64,000 nucleotides of DNA from Clitopilus passeckerianus (lineage: Eukaryota; Basidiomycota; Agaricomycetes; Agaricales; Entolomataceae): contig CALYLX010000155.1 of assembly GCA_944990035.1 (NCBI GenBank), positions 558,001-622,000 of the forward strand, given 5' to 3'. Positions 12,592-23,010 of this stretch are shown piece by piece; positions within the stretch are counted from its first letter, which is position 1, and every line of letters starts with the position of its first letter. The notes under the pieces were generated by a model, which saw only the letters and a list, made by a program, of their open reading frames with translations, was not told the DNA's origin and ran no database searches. A program made the translations under genes and the position numbers.

Positions 12592-13569
12592 CATCTCTCG
12601 AGCAAGAGAGCAGCTCAGGATGACGTATGCCGCGGCGTCGAAACACTAGAACACCTCAAGCGGGCTTCCAGCGAGTGTACAAGACTTTCACCATACTTTG
12701 TCGAGGAACTGGAGTTGTGCGGCCAAGTATGTCCCGTAAAGGCGACCTCATAGTTCAGTAGTTGGTCTTCTCTGTTTTTCCTGATTCAATGTTAATAATA
12801 TCTACCTCCTCTGGGTGATTGTGAGTCATGAATACGTGAGGCATCAATAAGAAGGCATCTCACACTCAACCCGGATGTGCTTATGCCAGAATATAATATG
12901 TGATCATCGGCAGATCTGCGCCCTGGAGTAAGTACCTAGCTCATGAGACTTACTGTTTCCCGGACCTCATCTTATCTGTCATAGATACATCTCCGTGAAG
13001 TTAAAACCTTGATGCTCAACATAACATTCAAGTTACCCGAAAGTAGATGTCAGTCTTGTAGGAAATCGAGCACGAAAGAACAAAAGGTAATGTATTCGTG
13101 TATCTACAGTACAGTTTTTATACTAGGAGAAATGTAAAATAATTTTCAGTAAATGAGTAATCTAATCAGTAAGCATACATGGAAAGTGCGAGAACGTGCC
13201 GGATCACCAAGAATTCCAACAAGTCTGACCACAAAGATTTTTCGAAGCACTGGCAAGCCCGTTGGAACATTGCAAATGACGCGACGCCTTGTTTGGACCT
13301 GCTCGGCCACATCTCTTGACTCCAACTCCAAGTCTAGCCAGTGCCATGACGGTTAATATTGTCATCTCAGGAGAGCGACATGTGTTTTAAAAAAACATGA
13401 ATCACCTGATTATATCAAGAATGATTCTTTGAGACTTTTTTCGGACCTTAGGCTGTCTCCTCTGGGGCTGGAGAGGAATATTCTGCTCATAAATTCGAAT
13501 ATTTGGGTGATGACTAAGCCAAGCAACGACAGGAAAGCATTCGGCCGCGCCTATTCGCATTGAACCACC
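12592..13569. other. Intergenic, no supported gene
   Basis: Between BTB-B2 and the phosphatase pseudogene. Only short frames without homology to other proteins of the window. Confidence 0.5.
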
Positions 13570-15115
13570 TAGCGAACCATAATTGAAGTCCTTGACTGAT
13601 AATTTCAAAGTGGGAACCTTCCATGACATGCGCCGGGCCACCTTCCTTGCTGCTACGTTTCTCCAATCCCGAAATCGTTAAGAACAATTTGCAAGGCAAT
13701 GTCATCTCACTCGCGAAGGAAAAGGCGCAGTAGCAAGAGAAAGTTCCTCAGCAACGGTCGCGCCGCCCGACTATCTGGGATTCTAGGATCGGTCAGGTCT
13801 TTCTGAGAAATGCGGAGGGTGTTCTCCTGTTACCCGGACATCTCGACCCACGACTCGGAGTCAACTCAACCTCCACATACAGGTCAGCGGGCCCCTATCC
13901 AAGTTCTTCATTCCCTGGGGTGTCTTCTGCCCACTAGCATATCTCCGGAGGAATCGACCCTTCACTTCTCCTACTTACACCACTCTGCGCAAATAATTCC
14001 TCGCCCAAAGTTGATCAACCTAGAAGAATGGAGACACAATCTGTTTCATTCGCTCACACTATCCCCACCTTCTTGAAAGCCATCCGGGAACGACGAGTCT
14101 CCCTCCACTCCTGCAACCACGGCAGTTCCGCCCAGTTGCTCGCCTTCTATGCTTGTGCCATCCACCTCTCATCAATCCTCTTCGACCCCCAGTCTGCTTA
14201 AGGAGCTTCAGAAGCAACATCGTACTCCGCACCTTCTCCCGCTCTACCTATGCCCGCAGAAACTCAGCAACAGGGTGCGGCATCTGTGAATGGCCGCCCG
14301 AGAGCGATGACAAGTCCTTGGTTACCCAGCTTATTCGCCAAAGTTGGTTCAATGACCCCGGTTCAATGGAAGCTTCCCCAGCCGAGTTCTACGTTCCTGT
14401 ATCTTGGAAATTTGTATGTTCTTGTCGGCTTGCGCTTGGACACGGACTAACACCTTCGGCTTCGTAGAAACCATGCTGCCAACGCGTACGTGTTGCACGC
14501 ATTGGGCATCACCCATGTCGTATCTCCAGGGGAGTGCGCCTTGTGGCTCTGCCCGGCTACGGCGGTTGGGTACCCGCATCCTTCCCATGTTCAGACCTCA
14601 TCTTCTCCGTATCATCGAGGTAGCCAAGCCCCGCAGTACGTCCTGGGGAAAGGTCCTGACCGACGCTTGTATGGAACGAAGAACGCGAAGGCCGTATCAC
14701 GGCCCTCAACGTCAAAGGCGTGCGTGCTGACGGAATTGACACCCCCGGACCCGAGTTGGAGCGTCTCCGCAACTAGATCGATAGAGCCAGGATGGAAGGT
14801 TCATCCTCCTGTTGTGGCTCCCGAACTGCCGCTGTCCCAGTAAGAAACACTGGCTGTGTCGTATATTCGGAGACTTACTTGTTCCCCCAGTTTTTAAATT
14901 GTATATGTATGAAACATCGTGCCCTTCCTCTGGTAGACGGCTACCTCATGGCAGCTTTTAGTGCTTATTCAACCCAAACACGCGAATATTGTATAATCTC
15001 TGTGGGTGGGAGATCAAGCTCGTCAAGGAACGTGCAGCGGGCGATGAAGATAAGCTCAACCTGGAGCTTGCGATGAACTCCAGCTGGACCTACCTGGCAA
15101 AGGAAGTTCGCACCG
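13570..15115 (+). pseudogene. Truncated, frameshifted copy of the PPS1-like phosphatase
   Basis: Fragments colinear with the intact phosphatase at 4504-9816 occur in order, on the opposite strand. First comes the block ending at the equivalent of S-R-I-G-Q (about 13610-13880). After a large internal deletion there is a piece around 13920-14010, then the region before intron 2 (14170-14450, including R-P-R-A-M-T-S-P-W-L). Next is the exon-3 equivalent (from about 14466, H-A-L-G-I-T-H-V-V-S), and last the C-terminus (about 14915-15105, L-C-G-W-E-I-K-L). Reading frame changes several times, and the catalytic H-C-x5-R loop is not recoverable around 14810, so it cannot make an active phosphatase. 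The GTATGT donor of parental intron 2 is preserved, so this is a DNA-level duplicate and not a retrocopy. Confidence 0.85.
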
Positions 15116-15441
15116 ACCGGCCTGCTACTTTTGCTTCTCTCATTTTCACCCTGCCTCTTTTTATCTCAATGCTGTCCGCCATTGTAAGTTTCGATGTTAC
15201 ATTTCATACGCACTGTATCCGAGATCCCTTGCTTTATATCTGCATCCTCTCAGCCACTTAACCTCCCCTCAGGCCTGCTATCCCATACATCACCCAGAAA
15301 GTTCCTACCGTGTTGAAGCTCCTTATTGCTTACGGCGTATTATTTTGTACCACCTATATCAATCATGTCATGACCAAGCTCTTGGCTGGAAATTACAAAT
15401 GGTCTCCGCCGGTATTTCATAAATTCATATGGCGCCCATTA
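15116..15441. other. Duplicated 3' flank of the phosphatase copy
   Basis: Shows patches of similarity, in inverse orientation, to 4240-4470 next to the intact phosphatase (for example the stretch around TTTTATCTCAATGCTGT and a later TTGTACCACCT). No gene of its own is supported. Confidence 0.5.
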
Positions 15442-15690
15442 CAGCCAATTACGAAACGATAGACCAGTTTTCGACCAAACAACGCTGAGGGACTTTGTTA
15501 ACAGTTGGGACCGAACAAACAATTCCGGGAGCAGGTTCGGGGCGGGAGTTTCTCAAAAAGGGCAGATTGCAGACCGAAGGCCCACGGAAAGGGGCTGATT
15601 GGCTAGGTTTGTTTGTCTCAGCCCCAAAAGTAAACACGGTGGCTGAGGGCTGCGAAGTAGAAAAGCGGTCTATCGTTTCGTAATTGGCTG
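15442..15690. mobile_element. MITE-like element with terminal inverted repeats
   Basis: A 249-bp element whose ends are inverted copies of each other: the left end starts CAGCCAATTACGAAACGATA and the right end is its reverse complement, identical over at least 24 bp (through GACC) and similar for several bases beyond. It is flanked on both sides by TA (15440-15441 and 15691-15692), as expected for a TA target-site duplication of Tc1/mariner-type elements. There is no transposase frame; the two longest open frames inside are mirror shadows of each other. It lies between the phosphatase pseudogene and BTB-B3. The symmetric bases outside the TA (CAT/ATG) make the exact target duplication slightly uncertain. 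Confidence 0.8.
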
Positions 15691-15692
15691 TA

Positions 15693-15946
15693 ATGATATC
15701 GGATGTGTGTCTAAACGTTTAGGATTTGCGGTCGTCAAACAATAAGATCAGTTCATGCACCAATGAGGGACATCCGTAAACCGTACTAAACGTCCTGACC
15801 ACTTTTGCGCTAATATTTACTCCACAAAATCTCATTTGGTCAAAGTCGTTCCGATGAGCTGTCATATTCGGTACTTCCACGAAGTCGCTTGGGATCTTTG
15901 CATTCCTATTTGACGTCAATTCCTCGCTGGAAGCTCTGACAACTCG
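15693..15946. other. BTB-B3 upstream region
   Basis: About 250 bp between the MITE-like element and the BTB-B3 start. Probably promoter; no convincing TATA box was identified. Confidence 0.4.
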
Positions 15947-17473
15947 ATGGACGATATCGCACTCACCAATTCCGAGGGCCCTGGGATGTCATTGCGAAAC
16001 TTCCAAATTGACGTGCGCACATATATGTTTCTCCAATAAGCAACTTGCTAATGATTTACGCCTATTTTATCAGGAGACATGGGTTAACGTGGCCAAAGCC
16101 ACACAACAGGAGCAACGGGTAGGCACCTGTCTCAGAACGCATCGATTAACATAGCCTCATCCTTGAGTGTTCAACGTTCAGAACCCCAGTCTAGACCTTC
16201 TAAATCTCCCAGCGCATTTCCCTGGAGAAGGCCAGTTAATATCATTGTCTTTCTTTCCTGGCGCACGTGGTTCGGAAGCAAATGTCATCTTCTGCACATC
16301 CGACTTCGTTCTGTTTTTCGTCGACACTGCACCCATGTTCCAAATATCAGAAACTGCATTCTGTGATCTATTGTCAAATGTGACCGGTATCCAAGGCACT
16401 GGTCCAGCCATTGTGCCCCTACCAGAAACCTCACATGTTCTGAACGTTATGCTCCACTTTCTGCATCACTTGCCATTCTCTAAGGAGATTCCTCAACCAA
16501 GCGACCTAATAGACGGGGTTGCCAGAATGTCAAGATACGGGATGAACCCGGGTGCTCTTTTGACTCTAGCGAACCCCTGCTACCATGACGTTCTCAACCT
16601 AGCTCCTTTACTTCCCCTAGAGCTATATACTCTTGCTGCCAAATTCAATATCCGACATTTAGCGGCCACGGCTTCATCACATCTCCTCTCCATGCCTCTG
16701 TCAGGAATAAGCAATGGAATGGCGGAGCAAATTGGCCCCGCTTACCTGCACAAACTCTTTGTCCTCCATTCCCATCGTGGTGAACATCTCAAATCCATTT
16801 TGGCGAAACCTCCACATGTTCATCCGCCAACAAAGACTTGCAGCTTCGTTGAACAGAAAAGACTTTCCAGAGCATGGACAATGGTTGCAGGACACTTTAT
16901 CTGGGATGCTAAATGTGGTGAGTCTCACACGTAATATTTCCACCATTGACTCCTGACCCTACGCTGAGTAGACCTCTCTCCAAGTACTATACAATCACAA
17001 TTCGAGAGCTTGGCTAAGCAGCTCGACTGCGAGTTGTGCCAAGAGACGTTAACGAAACGGGTGAAGGATGTCATCACACAATGGGTTCAAGTCAAAGTAA
17101 GCTCTGTTTTAAATCAGCTTCAAGTCATTTGGCCTAATTTCGGCGGGAGCGAACGATCTAGGGCGGAGCAAACCATGCGACCTTGAACGTGGCATGCGTC
17201 AAATGCCCCGTGTTCGAGGTTCGCCTGCCACAAAACTTCCACCACAGACGAGATCACGTTATAGAACACGAAACACTCGGAATGACGATTATACGAATAA
17301 TCACGTTGTTTTCATGGTCCACATACCCCACCTACATCGCTTCGTTATTCGTTATTTTCTACATTTCATCGGGTTTGGTACCCTCAGATACCGGCCACCC
17401 TTTTGTCCAAAACAAGCGAGAGAAGACGTCAACGGGCTTATTCTCGCGTCGGCTACCTAGGGTAACTCATTAG
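15947..17473 (+). CDS. BTB/POZ-like domain protein, clade B copy 3 (BTB-B3), extended C-terminus
   Basis: Exons 15947-16012, 16074-16118, 16182-16917, 16972-17096 and 17162-17473 are in phase, giving 427 aa. The core matches B1, B2 and B4: F-C-T-S-D-F-V-L-F-F-V-D, V-L-N-V-M-L-H-F-L-H-H, then P-L-E-L-Y-T-L-A-A-K and the C-E-L-C tail in the 125-nt exon. It is the duplicate partner of the dead BTB-B1 and shares its N-terminal M-D-D-I-A start. Oddity: sister genes stop 2-6 codons into the last exon, but here the frame continues for 103 codons and includes a hydrophobic stretch that could be a membrane segment. Either the ancestral stop was lost or the last exon is mis-spliced in this model; residues after about 324 are doubtful. 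Confidence 0.7.
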
Positions 17474-19062
17474 GATGTAACGGCTGGGCTTGTATAAATC
17501 TCATTGGGACCCCCATGAATTGCCGTTGGAGGCTTGCAGCGAGAGTATTTACGCTGTACTCCTCTAGACAAGGCCGAAAGGGTTGGGAACACATGGGGAA
17601 CACAATCATGATAATGTAATCGTAGGATCTACCGAAGGCAACCGCGGATCAATGACCAAGCCAAGCATCGTTCGTGACGTTGGTTTCGCTGCTCCCTCAG
17701 TCTAATAGTACTGTGTAAGAAGACGCTCAAAGAGAGGCTTGTTATCGTATCAGGTGATTGCCGTGATCGACGCTGGGCAGTTAGACGGCCATCAACTTCC
17801 ACTTGCTGGTCTTTGAACAAGTTGAAGCCTCTTTACAAAGTACAAGTATGCGACAACAAGAGCATCCAGGTTCAGCCAGGCCTTTCAAATCCGGCAACTT
17901 ATGATATCGATGCTTCAAACAGGCTTGATTTGATTAGAGAAATCCAAATTGACTCCTCCGGAGCCAATGGATCGCCGGATGAGTAAATAGGAGGTAAGAT
18001 TCGAACATCCCGTCGTTCCGAGCCCATGAAGCGGCAGTTCCATAAATTACTGTATTACCATACAAATTGGATTATCTCTGCCAACTTAGGTCTCGATGAT
18101 ATCGCTGCGCCCCGTTTCGTTGATGCAATCCCATTTCTGCTTTACGTTCAGTTCTGAGAACTGATGAGTCTTGAATCTAAATCAACGACCAGTATATAAC
18201 TTCTTCATCCTCATTAGAACCATAAGGCTGAGGCGATACAATTTGTGTGCCAACTGGAAGAACGGGTTGGAGCGCATTCCCCAGACTTCAGACAGAAATG
18301 CTAGAATGAGCGGATCTTCGCCCTTTTTCTTTGACTGTTCCTGGGGATTTTGCAATTCCGAGCTTCTGGACTCTCCTGCATCCCGGAAAACCCCCCTTGC
18401 GTACCCTTATCCGCACACAGAGGAATTCGGAGAGCTGGTACTCCAAGGAGGTTCATAATTCTGACATCATAGCTCTGCGTCTAGCTGACTTTTTCCAGGC
18501 CAGAGGAAGTCAATACTCACTCACTATGTAAGCCATATCACAATAGCAAACGCACCTTAATATCTTACAGCCTGTGAGAGGCAGTCGATATACCTGCTCT
18601 GACCTCACGCCACGGCCATTCTTCGTACCTCTGTCGTGATATTTCTTTGTATAAACCGATTTTGTTCGGTAATTCGTGGCAAATATAAAGTCTACGACGG
18701 GTTCCAGGCAGACCCAGAGAAATACCGGTTTAGCTCTCAAACTGGTGGAGATCGGTTGCAATTCACATCACAGACATGATCCTCTTCGATTCATTGCCGC
18801 GGGTCACGTATCCTCGTACACATGGCTTCCCGAAGGTTGGGATGCGACAGACCGGCCCAGGGTTTGTTCATGCGTCCAGGAAAAATTCCTCTAGACGCTC
18901 CAATTATAGAAATCTGAATAATGTGACTATCTATGAGTGTATTGCGGACCTGAACCTTTCACGGATGATTTCTTACCTCCAAGTAGTCCTCATCCCTGCC
19001 ACAGTTATTTAGAAAGACTACGAAGATTCCAGACGATTATCCTTCCACACATGAGGACCAAC
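17474..19062. other. Intergenic, no supported gene
   Basis: About 1.6 kb between BTB-B3 and BTB-A2. Short frames only, none with recognisable domains or consistent splice sites. Confidence 0.5.
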
Positions 19063-20102
19063 ATGAGCAATTATTACCAGTCGCATACCCCGGTCGCTCA
19101 GCAGGTATGAAAAGAGCCTTTCGACCTCGATCTCACCTTTGATCGTCTGACAGCCGACTTCGCGAATCTCTCCACACTTCTCGCCGGAATCCAACAATTT
19201 CCAGTACGATCTCATCTTTATCACCGAGGATTCAGTCCTCTTTTACGTGCGAACCGACCTCTTACGTCAAGTCTCCGGAAACGCTTTCAAGTCGGTCATT
19301 GCGCAACCTAGCGTACGTTTCGAGGGTCACCCTGAACCCCTCAGGCGTATCCCGGACACGTCGGTCATTTTCACCATCATACTTCACGCAGTCTATTTGC
19401 TCCCGTACAACGACCACACATGCTCATTCCAAGACTTCGTAGATGCAGTGACCGCCATGCGACGATACGACATTGAGCCTGCGTTGCACCTAACCAAAAC
19501 CAATCCTTTCCACAGCAACTTGCTCAGTTTTGCCTCAGTGGTCCCATACGAACTTTATGCCCTTGCGGCCCAATTTGATATCTACGATCTCGCCGTTGCC
19601 GCCTCAGCATACCTCTTGTCTAGGCCGCCAACCTCAATCAGTGATGATTTAGCAGACATGATTGGTGGAGTGTACATGAAACGACTGCTGGCTCTCCACA
19701 GAGATAGGATGGTTGCACTCAAATCACTTTTATTGCAACCGCCTAGCTCTCATCCACCGACGGATGAGTGCGATCAGGAGTCTCTGGAGAGCCTGACCAG
19801 TATGTGGATTATGGGTGCGGGGAATCTTGCGTGGGTAGCTAGACCTGGTGTGTTATCATGGCTCAAAGAGTGTCCTTGCTGACGTCAAGTGTACACTTTA
19901 GATTTATCCTCGAGTATGATCAACTCCGCCTTCACCGGCCTTACCGACGACCTCGCTTGCCAAATCTGCAGGCAGGCCTTCGATGACAGGGTGCAAGATC
20001 TTATAGTCCGTTGGGGCAACGTAAAGGCTGGTGCCTTTCCTCCTGTCTCCCTTCGACTATTTTTGAACTAACTTGCCTCGACTCGTCTAGTGCACAATCT
20101 GA
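19063..20102 (+). CDS. BTB/POZ-like domain protein, clade A copy 2 (BTB-A2)
   Basis: Four exons: 19063-19104, 19154-19847, 19902-20026 (or 20020) and 20091-20102, about 290 aa. The order is BTB-like core (Y-D-L-I-F-I-T-E-D-S-V-L-F-Y-V), a strand-helix block ending in V-Y-L-L-P, a middle M-R-R-Y-D-I-E-P-A-L-H-L motif, then A-L-A-A-Q-F-D-I-Y and L-L-S-R-P. The 125-nt exon carries C-Q-I-C, and a 12-nt terminal exon encodes C-T-I-stop. Oddity: the last intron lacks the GT seen in sister genes at the homologous place (AAG followed by GC). Splicing must use GC-AG, or the GTAAAG six bases upstream, which also keeps phase and removes two residues. Otherwise intact. A family-C copy lies convergently downstream, as with A3 and A4. 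Confidence 0.78.
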
Positions 20103-20229
20103 ATTGTCTGCAGCATCTCGGTCCAGGTACAGCTCGAGTCTGCAATGCTGAAAGATAACCTTTCGATGTTCTACTGTCGGGAATTTTGATGCGGGGTTTA
20201 TATGTGACAAAATGTGTAATACATTGACT

Positions 20230-23010
20230 AAAATCTATCAATTCAATCACCTCTCAGAGGAATTTTTTTGCCTTTTCCCCATCATAAAGCGAAGTGTCAC
20301 ATGAGTCACAGGTGGTGCTAGGGGATATAACATCCTACGAACGCCTCCTAGGTAGTTGGAAATCACCTTCTCACAAGGCTCGGCGGAGGTATAACCAAAG
20401 CCCGGTATGTAGATTCGCAGGATCCGCATGTGGGGCGTCCAGCCCTCCCCGGGCTTCATCAGCTAAATCCAGCAGCGTCAACGCCATCTCCATTCCCAGT
20501 TGGCCATATCCACCTCCTCCTTGGCCGTGTGCGTGATCTCGAGCGGATAGGACCTGGCTGCATCCGTGTAGGCTCCTCTTACATGAGTAGTTGCTACCCA
20601 TGCCGTCGCTGGTACATTTCGCGCAATTGTCTCCACCTTACTCGATTTTACGTCATTAGAGAACGCCGACTTGCTCCTGTCCACACATCTGCAACTCAGG
20701 TGAAGACACACGGTTCGTTGGTGGGGAAGGAGCGAAAGTTGTGGGATGGGAACAGGGAAGCGTCAACGTTAGGCGGTGTGCTGCCTGGTTGCGATCTGCT
20801 GCCCAATGCGTCTGAGGGGCAGATGGGAATAGGAGGATTCGATTGTCGATATACAAGGTGCGTGTGCGCTGTCATCCCACAGCTTAGAACTTGTTGACGA
20901 CTTCGGCGTGGTGGACGTCATTGGTTGAGTGATTACTGGGGTTGGGAGGTGGGTAATCACTGCCTAGGACGCAGGAGCAGAGACAGCAGCGTCAATGCCG
21001 ACTTCTCCATCATCTCCCATGCCTTTATCCTCATCGGTCTCATCATATTGAGTGGGGTTCGGCGTCACATCCAATGCCAACGACGGGGATATCTTCTCAT
21101 ATGGATCGTCCCATCCGACAGCTGCGCAAGAGGTAATCTAGACCAAGGATGCCGGAAGAAATTTTGTGGGCGCCAAATGGCATCTCTAATCCATTATCCA
21201 TCTTGCGACAAGGTTGTCGGGCGTAGATAGGCTAATAGGTGTTTTCGACAGGTATCCAAATACGTTGGGAGGTGGGGCCAGGCCCCAAAATGTGATTGGT
21301 GCTCTGGAGGGACGGATGACGTGGTGAGAACATCCTGTGTATAGCGTACGTTTATGGCATTATCCCTCTCGGCTCATAATTGTTGACATCTTTATGTGTT
21401 AGCGACACTGAGGCAGGAGGCTTCCCTATCCTAGACCCTATCCGGCTGAGAGCTGCTAGCCCCAGTGCGTTGGCGTTGTAGCAGAGCAAGATATCACCGA
21501 CACCGTTTTCGCGCTGCCTCCATTTTTTTTTGTCTCGTAACCGTGGTCACCGCCGAAGTTGAAGTAAAATAGCGGATGCATCTCCCTCTACACAGACTGG
21601 TGAGACTCGGGCATGGAGCGTTTAGCGACAGTGCCGGGAGAAGGGCGAAGGCAAGGATATAGGTGTAAAATACGGGTGAGTGGATAGGGCATTGCGCAAC
21701 TTTCATCCTCCTGGTAGCGAAAGACCTGCTGCTGATGGTTTGACGGAGGCTTCGAGCAAGCGTCCGGATCCGTGAGACGCTCCTCTGGGTGGTACGCCAG
21801 GAGAAGACAGGGTACCCTGGGACATGGCCCCACCAAGGTTGGCTTCATTACTGAGAGATCCGTTTTGATGTTCTTCGTCTGTTGAGGTTCGCCGTGCGCG
21901 TCAGGCGGGATGCCCGTGTCCAGACCCACGTGTGTTGGGAAATTTACAGGTGTTTCCTATGAGGGACCCCACGGCCGGGGTGGTGATCAGGTGGCATGAA
22001 GACCCATCCTGGAAGCTCGCTCCTAGAAGTTGCACGTGCTTGGCAGACCTGTAAGTGACGAACAGTCAGAGTTTTCATTCATGAAAATGGCAAGACGGGA
22101 GGGACGGAGGAAAGGCGGCAAGGAGCGTTTTAAAGTAATGTATTGGAATGATACACGGACATCGTAGAGAACAGGCGGTGCAGGATATGGAGGTGGAGAG
22201 CAGAGAGAAGAAGATTGACCGACCTGACCTGACCCGACCCGGTGGAAAAATTCCGATTTTGTGGTTAGGAGTGTCGATAGCCCTTCTGGCGACGCTTCTC
22301 TGCAATTGCCCCCAAAACAGCCCAAGTAAGACCAGGCGCAGTGTCGGTCGACCTTCGCGAACTATTGCCAATATTTCTACGTTGAAATTTCGCGTGGTCG
22401 AAAATGCATCTCTGAAAAACGGGTGGATCGTCAGTGGCGACTTCTTTTAGTTGTGGTGAGGGAGGGAACCACCAAAATAAGTAAACGGAATTTTTTACAA
22501 CCCAGGAAAACATTCGAAAGTTCCCAATAATGAGTGTTGGACGAGAAGTTATGTACCTTTGCGATATCCCCCCCATTTCTGCCTGCGTTGGGACCAGACC
22601 CGTTGAATAGCCTCCGAGTTTGCTCCACACCTAGTCCCTCGACGTTTCGAGAAAACCGACAAGTCGGAAGCTGGGTGCTGCAGGTCACATAGAACGCTTC
22701 AGCGGTTCTTCTTGCTGTTTCTTGTCGATCCTTCGTTCGTGGTAGAGTCGGTGTTGTCGATGATAAGGCTGGAAGAAAATGAGAAGCAATGCTGACTGCC
22801 TGCGAGGGTCTTCTGGAATTTCCCTGGGATTATCCCAGTGGATTTTTTCAGGCCAAAAGCGTCTCCCTGTCCATGTTCGCTGCGAACTGCCCGTTGGCTG
22901 CCAAATAGCCGCTGCCGGCGCCCCGGTACAACTTGTTTGGATTATTTGGTGTTGTGATTTGTTGGTTTTTTGGTGGGGATCCAGACCCATTGTGGACGTA
23001 GCTGGTTGGC
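20230..23010 (-). repeat. Unknown family C, copy 1
   Basis: A roughly 2.8-kb stretch with patches of similarity, in order, to three other places in the window (C2, C3, C4). Shared marks on this strand are an H-Q-K...Q-H-Q-I-I-Q/T-T-P-N-N block near 22900-22990, a G-G-I/D-S-Q-R block ending at GGTACATA near 22560, a D-T-G-I-P-P-D block near 21900, and a terminal T-D-A-A-R-S-Y-P-L-E-I block followed by L-A-D-E-A (20420-20640). Patches are separated as if by introns. No frame runs cleanly through, and a frame change is needed near 20480. It may be a decayed multi-exon gene or a non-coding repeat. I do not recognise the family. Confidence 0.45.

Noticed and set aside
17990..18085. GTTCGAATC-like motif on the minus strand suggesting a tRNA
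   Set aside because: No matching acceptor stem or anticodon arm could be folded at the right distance.
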